Assembly: GCA_036374175.1 (NCBI GenBank)
Contig: DASUUH010000100.1
Location: 1 to 64,000, forward strand
Reading direction: 5' to 3'
Length of the DNA: 64,000 nt
Source of the DNA: JASLBX01 sp036374175
Lineage (GTDB): Bacteria; Actinomycetota; Actinomycetes; Jiangellales; Jiangellaceae
The notes under the pieces: model-generated
What the model saw: only the letters and a program-made list of their open reading frames with translations
The model's database searches: none
What the model was told of the DNA's origin: nothing
Made by a program: the position numbers and the translations under genes
Shown: one piece after another, positions 42,091 to 51,123 of the stretch
Position numbering within the stretch: position 1 is the first letter of the stretch
Layout of the letters: the number at the start of each line of letters is the position of its first letter

Positions 42091-42867
42091 GTGAGCGAAC
42101 GTGAGATCGCAAGCTGGCTGACCGACATGGACGGCGTCCTGATCCACGAGGGCGTGGCTATTCCGGGCGCGGCCGAGTTTCTGGCCACGCTGCGTGAGCG
42201 TGGCCTGCCGTTCCTCGTCCTGACGAACAACTCGATTTACACGCCTCGAGACCTGAGAGCCCGGCTCGCCATCACGGGGCTGGACGTACCGGAGGAGTCG
42301 ATCTGGACGTCCGCCCTCGCAACGGCTCAGTTCCTGGACGATCAGCATCCCGGCGGGTCGGCCTACGTGATTGGCGAGGCCGGTCTCACCACTGCGCTGC
42401 ACAACATCGGCTACGTTCTCACCGATTCGGCGCCCGACTACGTTGTTCTGGGTGAGACTCGGACGTACTCGTTCGAGGCGATCACCAAGGCAATCCGGCT
42501 GGTGGAGGGAGGCGCCCGATTCATCGCCACGAATCCCGACCCCACCGGCCCCTCGCCGGACGGGCCGTTGCCGGCGACCGGCTCAGTCGCCGCCATGATC
42601 AGCCGAGCCACCCGCCGAGACCCCTACTACGTCGGAAAACCCAACCCGATGATGTTCCGCAGCGCCCTGAACCGGATCGACGCACACTCCGAAAGCACGG
42701 CGATGGTCGGTGACCGGATGGACACCGACATCGTCGCGGGCATCGAAGCCGGCCTCTACACCTACCTGGTATTGACGGGGTCAACCCGGAAAGAGGAGGT
42801 CAACGGCTTTCCGTTCCGCCCGAACTACGTTGTGGATTCGGTGGCGGACCTGATCGACCTGGTGTGA
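42091..42867 (+). CDS. HAD-superfamily IIA phosphatase (NagD-like)
   Basis: A 258-residue haloacid-dehalogenase-type phosphatase. The nucleophile motif is LTDMDGVL (Asp near residue 12), motif II is LTNN, and motifs III-IV are GKPNPMMF and MVGDRMDTDI. The C2a cap lies between. Substrate unknown; NagD-like enzymes act on nucleotide or sugar phosphates. The start is a GTG at 42091 with a weak ribosome site. It ends 10 nt before the convergent mutY. Confidence 0.9.
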   Translation: MSEREIASWLTDMDGVLIHEGVAIPGAAEFLATLRERGLPFLVLTNNSIYTPRDLRARLAITGLDVPEESIWTSALATAQFLDDQHPGGSAYVIGEAGLTTALHNIGYVLTDSAPDYVVLGETRTYSFEAITKAIRLVEGGARFIATNPDPTGPSPDGPLPATGSVAAMISRATRRDPYYVGKPNPMMFRSALNRIDAHSESTAMVGDRMDTDIVAGIEAGLYTYLVLTGSTRKEEVNGFPFRPNYVVDSVADLIDLV

Positions 42868-42877
42868 CTGCGTACTG

Positions 42878-43765
42878 TCAGCCGAGCGGCGCCGAGCCAG
42901 GCAGACAGTAAGAGTCCGGCGCCACCGGTTCGATCAGACCATCTGCGACGAGGCTGTCGAGGGCGCGTTCTCGCTGTACGGCGTCATCGGGCCACGCCGG
43001 TTCAAGTTCGGCCTCGCTGACCGGGCCGGATGTGCCGCGCAGGACGGCCATCAGCCGGCCACGGACCTGCCGGTCAGTGCCGGTCCAGCGTTGGCCACGG
43101 GGGCGCGGCCCGACGGGGGGCGGTGAACCGGCGAGACGCCACGCACAAGTGTCGGCGATCGGGCACACGTCGCAGCGTGGCGAGTTCGCCGTACAGACCA
43201 GCGCCCCGAGTTCCATTACGGCGACCGACCACTGTGCGGCTCCCGCCGGCGGCAGCAGCGCAGTGGCCAGCGCCCGCTCGGCTGCCGTAGCGGACGCACC
43301 GGCAGTGGGCCGTCCTGAAGCTGCGCGGGCGAGTACCCGTCGCACGTTGGTGTCCAGGACGACGTGCCGCTGGCCGTAAGCGAATGAGGCGACAGCGGCC
43401 GCGGTGTATTCGCCGACGCCGGGCAAGGCGAGCAGGTCGTCGTACTGGTCGGGCACGCGACCGTCGTGGCGCTCGACTATGGCGGTCGCAGCGCTGTGCA
43501 GCCGCAGAGCGCGCCGCGGATACCCGAGTCGGTCCCACGCGCGAATGGCCTCAGCAGGCGTCTCAGCCGCCAGCGCGGCAGGCTGAGGCCACCTGTCGAG
43601 CCAGGCCTGCCAGACCGGCAGGACGCGCGCAACCGGCGTCTGCTGCAACATCACTTCGCTGACCAGCACACCCCAGGGCGTGCGGTCGGGCGATCGCCAG
43701 GGCAGGTCCCGCGCATGCGAGCCGTACCACCCAACGACCGTGTCCCGGTCGATCACGTTCAGCAT
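42878..43765 (-). CDS. mutY: A/G-specific adenine glycosylase
   Basis: Removes adenine mispaired with 8-oxoguanine. The protein has 295 residues. Catalytic Glu is in SEVMLQQT, the helix-hairpin-helix in LPGVGEYTAAA, the catalytic Asp in VLDTNVRR, and the iron-sulfur ligands in the C-x6-C-x2-C-x5-C pattern from VCTANSPRCDVC. It lacks the MutT-like C-terminal domain found in E. coli, as is common here. The ATG at 43765 lies in a palindromic repeat arm, so the first residues (MLNVI) and the upstream AGGGA come from the repeat. Confidence 0.93.
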   Translation of the reverse strand: MLNVIDRDTVVGWYGSHARDLPWRSPDRTPWGVLVSEVMLQQTPVARVLPVWQAWLDRWPQPAALAAETPAEAIRAWDRLGYPRRALRLHSAATAIVERHDGRVPDQYDDLLALPGVGEYTAAAVASFAYGQRHVVLDTNVRRVLARAASGRPTAGASATAAERALATALLPPAGAAQWSVAVMELGALVCTANSPRCDVCPIADTCAWRLAGSPPPVGPRPRGQRWTGTDRQVRGRLMAVLRGTSGPVSEAELEPAWPDDAVQRERALDSLVADGLIEPVAPDSYCLPGSAPLG

Positions 43766-43800
43766 GCTGGTCCCTGCCGTACCACGCGTGTGCGGGTGGT
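43750..43800. repeat. Palindromic repeat family B, copy at the mutY start
   Basis: The arm GATCACGTTCAGCATG (43751-43766) matches the arms at 30244-30389. The inner stem TGCCGTACCAC/GTGGTACGGCA is perfect. The second outer arm is missing. It supplies the mutY start codon. Confidence 0.8.
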
Positions 43801-43865
43801 ACGGCACAGAGGAACCTGGTGGACGGCCCAGCCCGGCCGAAACATGATCTTTCACGGCCTGGGCG

Positions 43866-44990
43866 TCAGACGTACCGCTCGAGGATGCTCGACTCGGCCA
43901 GCCTCGACAACCCCTCGCGCACGCTCCTGGCCCTGGTCTCGCCGACGCCTTCGACCGCCTGCAGGTCGTCGATGCTGGCGGCCAGCAGTTTCTGCAAACC
44001 CCCGAAGTGTTCGACCAGACGGTCGATGACGGCGCCCGGCAACCGTGGCACGCGGGCAAGCAACCGGTAACCCCGCGGGCTGACGGCGGCGTCGAGTTGC
44101 TCGGTGCCGCCGGCGAAACCGAGTGCCTGTGCCACTGCACCGAGGTCGAGCAGATCGGTGGCCGACAGCGCATCGAGCCCGGCGATGGCACCGGCGACTG
44201 AGCGGGTGCGGCGAGCCGGACCCGCCGGCAGGTAGTCGCGGGCGATCAGCTCACGGTCGAGGTCGACCCCGGCGACGAGCTCGTCGAGCTGGAGGCTGAG
44301 CAGCCGGCCGTCAGTGCCTAATTCGACGACGTAACTCTCGATCTCGTTTGAGATCCGGCGGACCATCTCGAGTCGCTGGGCCACCGCGGCGACGTCGCGC
44401 ACTGTCACCAGGTCTTCGATCTCGAGCGCCGACAAGGTGCCTGACACCTCGTCCAGACGCAGCTTGTAACGCTCCAGCGTGGCGAGTGCCTGGTTGGCGC
44501 GGGAAAGGATCTGGCCGGCGTCTTCGAGGACGTACCGGACATGATCGACGTAGATCGCGACGATGCGCATGGACTGGCTCACCGAGATGACTGGGAAGCC
44601 GGTCTGCTTCGCAACTCGTTCTGCGGTGCGATGCCGGGTGCCGGACTCGGTGGTTGGAATGGACGGGTCAGGCACAAGTTGGGTGGCCGCACGAAGGATC
44701 TTGGTGCACTCGCGGTCGACGACGATGGCGCCGTCCATCTTCGCGAGCTCACGCAGCCCGGTTGCGGAGAAGTCGACGTCGAGCACGAAACCACCGGTGC
44801 AGATGGACTCGACCATTCGGTCGTAGCCGAGCACCACCAGCGCACCAGTGCGGCCACGCAAGATCCGCTCCAGACCTTCGCGCAGTGCCGTACCTGGAGC
44901 GACCGCCGCCAACGCGGCGCGAAGCTTTGTTTCCGCTCTGTCGCGCTCAACCACCAGAACGTGACCCCCGCCGTGACAGTTCGTAGACAC
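43866..44990 (-). CDS. disA: DNA integrity scanning diadenylate cyclase DisA
   Basis: Makes cyclic di-AMP from ATP and halts on branched DNA. The DAC domain has the DGAIVVD and GTRHRTAE motifs. A linker and a C-terminal helix-hairpin-helix domain follow, including VEGVGETRARSV. It has 374 residues from the GTG at 44990, supported by TAGACT 8 nt upstream; an inner GTG at 44954 gives a more typical 362-residue protein. It lies 139 bp downstream of radA, its usual neighbour. Confidence 0.94.
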   Translation of the reverse strand: MSTNCHGGGHVLVVERDRAETKLRAALAAVAPGTALREGLERILRGRTGALVVLGYDRMVESICTGGFVLDVDFSATGLRELAKMDGAIVVDRECTKILRAATQLVPDPSIPTTESGTRHRTAERVAKQTGFPVISVSQSMRIVAIYVDHVRYVLEDAGQILSRANQALATLERYKLRLDEVSGTLSALEIEDLVTVRDVAAVAQRLEMVRRISNEIESYVVELGTDGRLLSLQLDELVAGVDLDRELIARDYLPAGPARRTRSVAGAIAGLDALSATDLLDLGAVAQALGFAGGTEQLDAAVSPRGYRLLARVPRLPGAVIDRLVEHFGGLQKLLAASIDDLQAVEGVGETRARSVREGLSRLAESSILERYV

Positions 44991-44998
44991 TCATCGAC

Positions 44999-45004
44999 AG
45001 TCTA
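44999..45004 (-). promoter_or_regulatory. -10 box TAGACT of disA, leaderless
   Basis: Ends 8 nt before the GTG at 44990. A hairpin CCCTCC/GGAGGG at 45015-45033 is just upstream and may be a weak radA terminator. Confidence 0.4.
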
Positions 45005-45129
45005 CGGGCCCAAGCCCTCCTTCTCACGGAGGGTGTCATCGCCAGCACGAGGTACACCTCTCCATGATCAAACAATACGCACATCTAAGAGCCGCATCTA
45101 CCCACCGGCCGTGCCGGGAAATCAGGCTG

Positions 45130-46494
45130 TTACCGCACTGGAACCAACGGACGCTCGGCTGCGGCCAACGCCGACGCGACGTTGTGTACCTCAATGCAGC
45201 GAATGCCGCTCGGGACTGGGCCAGGGTCGGGTGGTACGAGCGCACGGGAAAAGCCCATCCGCTCGGCTTCGGCAAGCCGGCGCTGGATACCGGTGACACG
45301 CCGGATCTCACCGGCCAGCCCGACTTCTCCGATCGCTACCGTGCCGGCGGGAATGGGCAGATCACGGGCAGCACTCGCCACTGCCAACAGCACGGCTAGG
45401 TCGCTGGCCGGTTCGGCGAGCCGGGCTCCGCCGACCGTGGCGGCGTAGACATCGGCCTTACCGAGTCGCACACCACCGCGGCGCTCGAGCACGGCGAGGA
45501 CCATGGCGACGCGGGACGAGTCGAGCCCGCTCGTCGCCCGGCGCGGCGTGGCCAGCGAGGAAACGCCGACCAGTGACTGCACTTCGGCGAGCAGCGGCCG
45601 CCTGCCTTCTAGAGTGACCGTGACACAAGTGCCCGGCACCGTGTCGGCGTGTCGTGACAGGAACAATCCCGTGGGATCGGCCAGCGAGACGATGCCCTGA
45701 TCAGACAGGTCGAAGCAACCCACCTCGTCCGCCGGGCCGTATCGGTTCTTGACTGCCCGAACCATGCGCAGCCGCGAATGCCGGTCGCCCTCGAACTGGA
45801 GCACGACGTCGACGAGGTGCTCCAGGACCCTCGGCCCCGCGATCGAGCCGTCCTTGGTGACATGGCCGACCAGGATGGTGGCCATGCCGCGATCCTTGGC
45901 CACCCGAATCATGGCGCTGGCGACCTCGCGGACCTGCGTAACGCCGCCGGCCGCCCCGTCGATTGCCGAGTTCGTGACCGTCTGCGCTGAGTCGAGCACC
46001 AGTAGGGTCGGCTTGACCTGGTCGATCTGGCCGAGGACGGCAGCAAGGTCGGTCTCGGCCGCGAGGAACAGCTCGCCGGCCACCGCCCCGGTGCGCTCGG
46101 CCCGCAACCGTACCTGCGCCGCGGACTCCTCGCCGGTGACGTATAGAGCCCGCCCTGCTTCGGCGGCCCAGCGAGCAGCGACCTCAAGCAGCAGGGTGGA
46201 CTTGCCGACCCCCGGCTCGCCGGCGAGCAGGATCACCGCACCCTGGACCAGTCCGCCGCCGAGGGCACGATCGAACTCCTCCACGCCGGTTGGCCGCGAC
46301 CGCGCGGCCGCCAGCTCGACGCTGCCGATGGGACGGGCGGCTTCGGACACAGGGCCAGGCGCCGCAGTGCGGCGTGGTTGCGGGCCGGTTTCTTCAACGG
46401 TGCCCCACGCCTGGCACTCGCCACACCGGCCAACCCACTTGCCGGTGGACCAGCCACACTCGCCGCACCGGTAGACGGTCGCTGCCTTCGCCAT
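45130..46494 (-). CDS. radA: DNA repair protein RadA
   Basis: RecA-like helicase that promotes branch migration in recombination. It starts with a C4 zinc motif (YRCGECGW and GRCGECQAWG). The ATPase core has Walker A GEPGVGKST, and the RadA-specific KNRYGPADEVG follows. A Lon-like C-terminal domain is typical. It has 454 residues. TACGGT 7 nt before the ATG at 46494 fixes the start over a TTG at 46524. disA follows on the same strand. Confidence 0.95.
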   Translation of the reverse strand: MAKAATVYRCGECGWSTGKWVGRCGECQAWGTVEETGPQPRRTAAPGPVSEAARPIGSVELAAARSRPTGVEEFDRALGGGLVQGAVILLAGEPGVGKSTLLLEVAARWAAEAGRALYVTGEESAAQVRLRAERTGAVAGELFLAAETDLAAVLGQIDQVKPTLLVLDSAQTVTNSAIDGAAGGVTQVREVASAMIRVAKDRGMATILVGHVTKDGSIAGPRVLEHLVDVVLQFEGDRHSRLRMVRAVKNRYGPADEVGCFDLSDQGIVSLADPTGLFLSRHADTVPGTCVTVTLEGRRPLLAEVQSLVGVSSLATPRRATSGLDSSRVAMVLAVLERRGGVRLGKADVYAATVGGARLAEPASDLAVLLAVASAARDLPIPAGTVAIGEVGLAGEIRRVTGIQRRLAEAERMGFSRALVPPDPGPVPSGIRCIEVHNVASALAAAERPLVPVR

Positions 46495-46501
46495 GGCGGC
46501 A

Positions 46502-46507
46502 ACCGTA
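46502..46507 (-). promoter_or_regulatory. -10 box TACGGT of radA, leaderless
   Basis: Ends 7 nt before the ATG at 46494. Confidence 0.5.
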
Positions 46508-46541
46508 CGGTCCGCCTCTGACAACCAGCACTATTGCGTGA

Positions 46542-47297
46542 TCAGCGCAGGGGGGTGCGGTGCGTGGCCGCCGTCGCCGGGTGTAGTGGAAGTTGAGCCC
46601 CGAGGTGCGCCTCGCAATGCCCGACCAGCTCGTCGTAAGCCTTGTCGCCGATCAGCTCACGCAGCTCCGGTGCATAGGAGAGGTAGACCGGCTGCGCGCC
46701 GACATGAGCGTCCGGCGAACCCGTGCAATACCAGTCCATGTCGTGCCCGCCGCTACCCCACGCTCGGCGGTCGTATTCGGTGATGGTGATCTCCAGATAC
46801 GACGATCCGTCGGCCCGCTCGACCGTCCGGTACGCGCGCCGGATCGGCAGTTGCCAGCACACGTCCGGCTTGGTCTCCAGCGGGTGCCGTCCCGTCCGCA
46901 GCGCCATTCGGTGCAGTGCGCATCCGGCGCCGCCGGCGAACCCGGGACGGTTGAGGAACACACACGCGCCGTCGACCACGCGGGTCTTGTGCTCACCTTC
47001 GTCGTCCGACTCGACGACGCCGCCGCGCAGACCTTTCTCCTGCAGTTGCCAGTCGTCCGGGCTCAACTGCGCGGCGAACCGCCGAACTCGCTTCTCGTCG
47101 TCCTCATCCGAGAAGTGCGCGCCGTGCGTGCAGCAGCCGTCGTCTGGGCGGCTGGCGTAGATACCCGGGCAACCACGCCCGAATATGCAGGCCCAACGCG
47201 ACGTGAGCCAGGTCAGGTCGCAGCGCAGGATCTGGTCGGAGTTGGCCGGATCGGTGAACTCCACCCAGTGCCGGGCGATATCCAGCGACGTCTCCAC
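46542..47297 (-). CDS. Cysteine-rich protein, possibly metal-cluster binding
   Basis: A 251-residue soluble protein, not confidently recognised. Cysteines lie at 26, 37, 43, 55 and 56, with a DGCCTHG motif; two more are in DGACVFLNRPGF and GAGCALH. The pattern recalls YkgJ-like proteins that bind zinc or iron. TACGAT 6 nt upstream supports the GTG at 47297. It is divergent from the Ppx-like gene over 53 bp. Function is not known. Confidence 0.65.
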   Translation of the reverse strand: METSLDIARHWVEFTDPANSDQILRCDLTWLTSRWACIFGRGCPGIYASRPDDGCCTHGAHFSDEDDEKRVRRFAAQLSPDDWQLQEKGLRGGVVESDDEGEHKTRVVDGACVFLNRPGFAGGAGCALHRMALRTGRHPLETKPDVCWQLPIRRAYRTVERADGSSYLEITITEYDRRAWGSGGHDMDWYCTGSPDAHVGAQPVYLSYAPELRELIGDKAYDELVGHCEAHLGAQLPLHPATAATHRTPLR

Positions 47298-47303
47298 CTC
47301 TCG

Positions 47304-47309
47304 ATCGTA
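47304..47309 (-). promoter_or_regulatory. -10 box TACGAT of the Cys-rich gene, leaderless
   Basis: Ends 6 nt before the GTG at 47297, 28 bp from the opposing Ppx box. Confidence 0.4.
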
Positions 47310-47337
47310 GGCGGGACGTGGACCCGTCTGGTCGGAG

Positions 47338-47343
47338 TACGGT
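47338..47343 (+). promoter_or_regulatory. -10 box TACGGT of the Ppx/GppA-like gene
   Basis: Ends 7 nt before the ATG at 47351. AGGA just before the ATG would remain untranscribed or nearly so if the transcript is leaderless. Confidence 0.45.
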
Positions 47344-47350
47344 CAGGAAC

Positions 47351-48334
47351 ATGCGGATGGCCGTACTTGACGTCGGGTCGAACACTGTGCACCTGCTGCT
47401 GGTCGACGCGCACCCCGGTGCGCGCCCCCTGCCGGCCTACAGCCACAAGGTCGAGCTGCGGCTTTCCGAGTTGATGGACAAGGACGGCCGGGTCACCAGC
47501 AAAGGCGCCGACCGGCTTATCGAGTTCTGCGCGGACGCTCAGCAGATCGCAGAGGACAAAGGCGCCGAGTCGATGCTGGCCTTCGCTACGTCGGCACTGC
47601 GTGAAGCCGGCAACGGCGACAAGGTGATCACCAAGGTACGCGAGGAGACCGGGCTGGAGCTGCACGTGCTCTCCGGTGACGACGAAGCCCGGCTGACGTT
47701 CCTGGCCGCACGGCGCTGGTACGGCTGGTCCAGCGGCCGGCTGCTTTGCCTGGACATCGGCGGCGGCTCATTGGAGATCGCAACCGGAATCGACGAGGAC
47801 CCCGACGTTGCCATCTCGCTGCCGCTTGGAGCAGGACGGCTGACCCGCGACTGGTTCACCGACGATCCACCGCCGAAGGACGAGGTCCGCAAGCTTCGCA
47901 AGCACGCGCGAGCCCAGGTCGCGTCCGCCGTGGGCAAGGTCAGCCGATTCGGTGCGCCGGACCAGTCCGTGGCCACGAGCAAGACGTTTCGTTCACTGGC
48001 CCGCATTACCGGAGCGGCGCCATCGGCTGAGGGGCCGTACGTGCGCCGGGTGCTTCGCCGTGAGGACATGGCTGAGCAGGTCGGAGTGCTGGCCGGCATG
48101 CCGTCGGCCGAGCGGGCTCGGCTGCCCGGTGTTTCGGAGAGCCGGGCCACGCAACTGTTCGCCGGGGCGATCGTCGCGGACGCGGCGATGGACCTGTTCG
48201 AGATAGATGAACTCCACGTGTGCCCCTGGGCGCTTCGCGAAGGAGTGATCTTGCGCCGGTTGGATCAGATGTCCGGCCTCGGGCTCGGTTTCGGCGGGCC
48301 GCTCCCCGCCGATTCCGGCACGCCCCTGAACTGA
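47351..48334 (+). CDS. Ppx/GppA-family phosphatase (exopolyphosphatase-like)
   Basis: Hydrolyses polyphosphate or pppGpp in characterised relatives. It has 327 residues of the ASKHA fold: VLDVGSNTVHLL phosphate-1 loop, FATSALREA, LSGDDEARLTF and CLDIGGGSLEI phosphate-2 loop. It is the short form without the extra C-terminal domains. Its order before the TIM-barrel gene and proC recalls the mycobacterial ppx1 region. Confidence 0.92.
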   Translation: MRMAVLDVGSNTVHLLLVDAHPGARPLPAYSHKVELRLSELMDKDGRVTSKGADRLIEFCADAQQIAEDKGAESMLAFATSALREAGNGDKVITKVREETGLELHVLSGDDEARLTFLAARRWYGWSSGRLLCLDIGGGSLEIATGIDEDPDVAISLPLGAGRLTRDWFTDDPPPKDEVRKLRKHARAQVASAVGKVSRFGAPDQSVATSKTFRSLARITGAAPSAEGPYVRRVLRREDMAEQVGVLAGMPSAERARLPGVSESRATQLFAGAIVADAAMDLFEIDELHVCPWALREGVILRRLDQMSGLGLGFGGPLPADSGTPLN

Positions 48335-48378
48335 AGCCGTGAACCTTGCCAGGCGCACCCGTTCGCAGCGACACCGCC

Positions 48379-48384
48379 TACCCT
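48379..48384 (+). promoter_or_regulatory. -10 box TACCCT of the TIM-barrel gene, leaderless
   Basis: Ends 7 nt before the GTG at 48392. Confidence 0.5.
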
Positions 48385-48391
48385 GGAACGC

Positions 48392-49270
48392 GTGACCGAC
48401 TCGTCCGCCGTGCTCCGCGTTCCCGATGCGCCGGTCGGCCTGTCGACTGCGTCGGTGTATCCGCAAGGGGCGGCCACGGCCTTCGAGATGGCCGCCTCAC
48501 TCGGTTACGACGGTGTCGAACTGATGGTCTGGACCGATCCGCTGAGCCAGGACATCGGCAAGGTCGCCAAGCTGGCCGAGCGGCACGGTCTGCCCATCCT
48601 GTCGGTGCACGCGCCGTGCCTGCTAATCACTCAGCGGGTCTGGTCGCCTGACCCGTGGATCCGCCTCACCCGCTCGGTCGAGGCGGCCAAGCAGCTCGGT
48701 GCACCGACGGTTGTCGTCCACCCGCCGTTCCGATGGCAGCGCGAGTACGCGCGCCGGTTCGTGCAGGGCGTCGCCGAGCTGGAAGCAGAGACCGGCGTCG
48801 TGGTCGCCGTCGAGAACATGTACCCGTGGCGGGCCGCCGGCCGCGAGATCGCGGCGTACGCGCCGGACTGGGACCCGACAGACGAGCCGTACGACCACAT
48901 CACCCTCGACCTTTCGCACACGGCGGTCTCCGGGTCGGACGCCCTTGCAATGGCCGACGCCGTCGGTGATCGGCTCGCCCATCTGCACATGGCGGACGGA
49001 ACGCCGTCGCCGCGGGACGAGCATCTGATTCCTGGCCGCGGTACTCAGCCCTGCGCCCAGCTGCTGGACCGACTGGCCCGCCGGGGATGGTCCGGCTCGA
49101 TCATCCTCGAAGTCGCTACCAGGCGGGCCAAGACTTACGACGAACGGGAATCCGATCTTGCTGAGGCGCTCGCCTTCACCCGGCTGCACCTCGCGGCCGC
49201 GGTCGGCACCGCGTTCGCCGTAGGCGTCGACGGCACCGCGGAGCAGATCATCAGAGGCCATGTCCCATGA
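48392..49270 (+). CDS. Sugar phosphate isomerase/epimerase-like TIM-barrel protein
   Basis: A 292-residue AP-endonuclease-2-like TIM barrel. Metal ligands are suggested by HAPCLL, VVVHPPFRWQ, AVENMYPW, DLSHTAVSG and the HLHMADG stretch. Relatives are xylose-isomerase-like enzymes or endonuclease IV. The substrate is unknown; a homologue holds the same position in mycobacteria. The start is set by its leaderless box. Confidence 0.86.
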   Translation: MTDSSAVLRVPDAPVGLSTASVYPQGAATAFEMAASLGYDGVELMVWTDPLSQDIGKVAKLAERHGLPILSVHAPCLLITQRVWSPDPWIRLTRSVEAAKQLGAPTVVVHPPFRWQREYARRFVQGVAELEAETGVVVAVENMYPWRAAGREIAAYAPDWDPTDEPYDHITLDLSHTAVSGSDALAMADAVGDRLAHLHMADGTPSPRDEHLIPGRGTQPCAQLLDRLARRGWSGSIILEVATRRAKTYDERESDLAEALAFTRLHLAAAVGTAFAVGVDGTAEQIIRGHVP

Positions 49271-49363
49271 TCAGGTTCGGTTGGCGCGCATACTTTGCTC
49301 AAGCGACATGAACCTGCGTGGGTGCCGTAGCCTGACGCTCAGATGAAACGAGGAGGCCTGGTC

Positions 49364-50293
49364 GTGCTGGGAAGAGTGCTGCTGGGAGCGTCGCGCAGTC
49401 AACGGTTGCGGAAAGTCGTGGAGCGGGCGCCGGTGTCGCGAAACGTCGTGACACGGTTCATCGCCGGGGACAAGACCGAGGATGCGGTCCGCGTCACCCG
49501 TGAACTCATCAACGAGAACCTGACGGTCACCATCGACCACCTCGGCGAGGACACTCTCCACCGGGCGCAGGCCGATGCCGTTACGACCGAATACCTCGGG
49601 CTAGTTGCGGCGTTGAAGGCCGGCGGCCTCACCGACAAGGCGGAGGTATCGGTGAAGCTGTCGGCCGTCGGGCAGGCCCTGCCCGGTGACGGCGAAAAGA
49701 TCGCGCTGGAGAACGCGCAGCAGATCTGCCAGGCCGCAGCGGACGCAGGTACCACCGTCACGCTCGACATGGAGGACCACACGACGACAGACTCCACGTT
49801 GTCGATCCTGAGCGACTTGCGCAACGACTTTCCCACCACCGGGGCTGTGTTGCAGGCGTACCTGTACCGGACGGAGGAAGACTGCCGGGCTCTCGCCACA
49901 TCGGGGTCCCGAGTGCGGCTGTGCAAGGGTGCATACAACGAGCCGGCGAGCGTGGCCTATCAGGACACCAGGGACGTCGACCGCTCGTACGTACGCTGCA
50001 TGAAGATCCTGTTCGCCGGTGAGGGATTCCCAATGATCGCTACTCACGATCCGCGGCTGATCGAAATCGCGGGCTCGCTGGCGGCCCGCTTCCGCCGCGA
50101 GCCGGGCAGTTACGAGTACCAGATGCTGTACGGCGTCCGCCCGACTGAGCAGCAGCGGTTGGCCCAGGCCGGTGAGACCGTGCGGGTATACGTCCCGTAC
50201 GGCGGCGACTGGTACGGCTACATGATGCGGCGGATGGCCGAACGTCCGGCCAACCTGCAATTCTTCCTGCGTGCGATTGCGACGAAGAAATGA
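49364..50293 (+). CDS. Proline dehydrogenase
   Basis: FAD-dependent oxidation of proline to pyrroline-5-carboxylate at the membrane. It has 309 residues of the mono-functional PutB type. Barrel motifs include SVKLSAVGQAL, LDMEDHT, QAYLYRTEED, RLCKGAYNEP, IATHDPRL, YEYQMLYGVR and the proline-site RRMAERP. AGGAGG at 49351-49356 is 7 nt before the GTG at 49364, favouring it over the ATG at 49343, which lies before the ribosome site. The stop overlaps proC as ATGA. No P5C dehydrogenase gene is seen. Confidence 0.93.
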   Translation: MLGRVLLGASRSQRLRKVVERAPVSRNVVTRFIAGDKTEDAVRVTRELINENLTVTIDHLGEDTLHRAQADAVTTEYLGLVAALKAGGLTDKAEVSVKLSAVGQALPGDGEKIALENAQQICQAAADAGTTVTLDMEDHTTTDSTLSILSDLRNDFPTTGAVLQAYLYRTEEDCRALATSGSRVRLCKGAYNEPASVAYQDTRDVDRSYVRCMKILFAGEGFPMIATHDPRLIEIAGSLAARFRREPGSYEYQMLYGVRPTEQQRLAQAGETVRVYVPYGGDWYGYMMRRMAERPANLQFFLRAIATKK

Positions 50294-51093
50294 CCGTCGC
50301 GATTCTTGGCGCAGGTGTCATGGGGGAGGCGCTGCTTTCGGGCTTGATCCGAGCCGGCCGGCGGGCCGAGGACATTCTGGTGACCGAACGCCGTGCCGAT
50401 CGAGGCAAGGAACTTGTCGAACGGTACGGCGTCACGTACCTGAGTAATGCCGAGGCCGCCGACCAAGCCGACACGCTGGCGATCGTGGTCAAACCTCAGG
50501 ACATGGCCGGACTACTGGACGAGATTTCCGATCACGCGCGCGTCGGCCAGTTGGTCGTTTCCCTCGCCGCCGGCATCACCACGGCATTCATCGAATCGCG
50601 GCTGCCCGATGGCGTCGCCGTGGTACGGGTCATGCCCAATACGCCGGCGCTGGTGGACGAAGGCATGGCGGCGATCTCGCCCGGCGCCCATTGCGACGAA
50701 GGTCACCTGCACCAGGCCGAGGACCTGCTGCGGGCCACCAGCCGGGTGGTCCGAGTGCCGGAGAAGCAAATGGACGCCGTGACGGCCATCTCCGGTACCG
50801 GCCCGGCCTACGTGTTCTACGTGGTGGAGGCCATGATCGAAGCGGGTGTCCACCTGGGTCTGCCGCGCGGTACTGCGACCGAGATGGTCGTACAGACTCT
50901 CGTCGGGTCGGCGAAGCTGCTACGGGAGACCGGCGAGCACCCGACGGTGCTACGCGAGCGGGTGACATCGCCGGGCGGCACGACGGCCGCGGCGGTACGG
51001 CGGCTCGAGGAGGGCCGAGTCCGGGCTGACTTCCTGGCGGCGATCGAGGCGGCTCGAGACCGCTCGCGGGCACTGGCGTCAGGCGCTGACTAA
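50290..51093 (+). CDS. proC: Pyrroline-5-carboxylate reductase
   Basis: Reduces P5C to proline with NAD(P)H, the last step of proline synthesis. The Rossmann motif VAILGAGVMGEALL and the MPNTPALVDEGMA and GTGPAYVF segments, plus the C-terminal VTSPGGTTAAA, are diagnostic. It has 267 residues. It is translationally coupled to the proline dehydrogenase, which catalyses the reverse chemistry. Confidence 0.96.
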   Translation: MTVAILGAGVMGEALLSGLIRAGRRAEDILVTERRADRGKELVERYGVTYLSNAEAADQADTLAIVVKPQDMAGLLDEISDHARVGQLVVSLAAGITTAFIESRLPDGVAVVRVMPNTPALVDEGMAAISPGAHCDEGHLHQAEDLLRATSRVVRVPEKQMDAVTAISGTGPAYVFYVVEAMIEAGVHLGLPRGTATEMVVQTLVGSAKLLRETGEHPTVLRERVTSPGGTTAAAVRRLEEGRVRADFLAAIEAARDRSRALASGAD

Positions 51094-51123
51094 GGTCTCG
51101 TCCGGACCCGTCACAAGGCCGGT

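Noticed and set aside
49264..49320. A hairpin with CAGGTTC/GAACCTG before proline dehydrogenase
   Set aside because: The 7-bp stem encloses a loop of about 31 nt and lacks the conserved arms of the palindrome families; it is probably chance.
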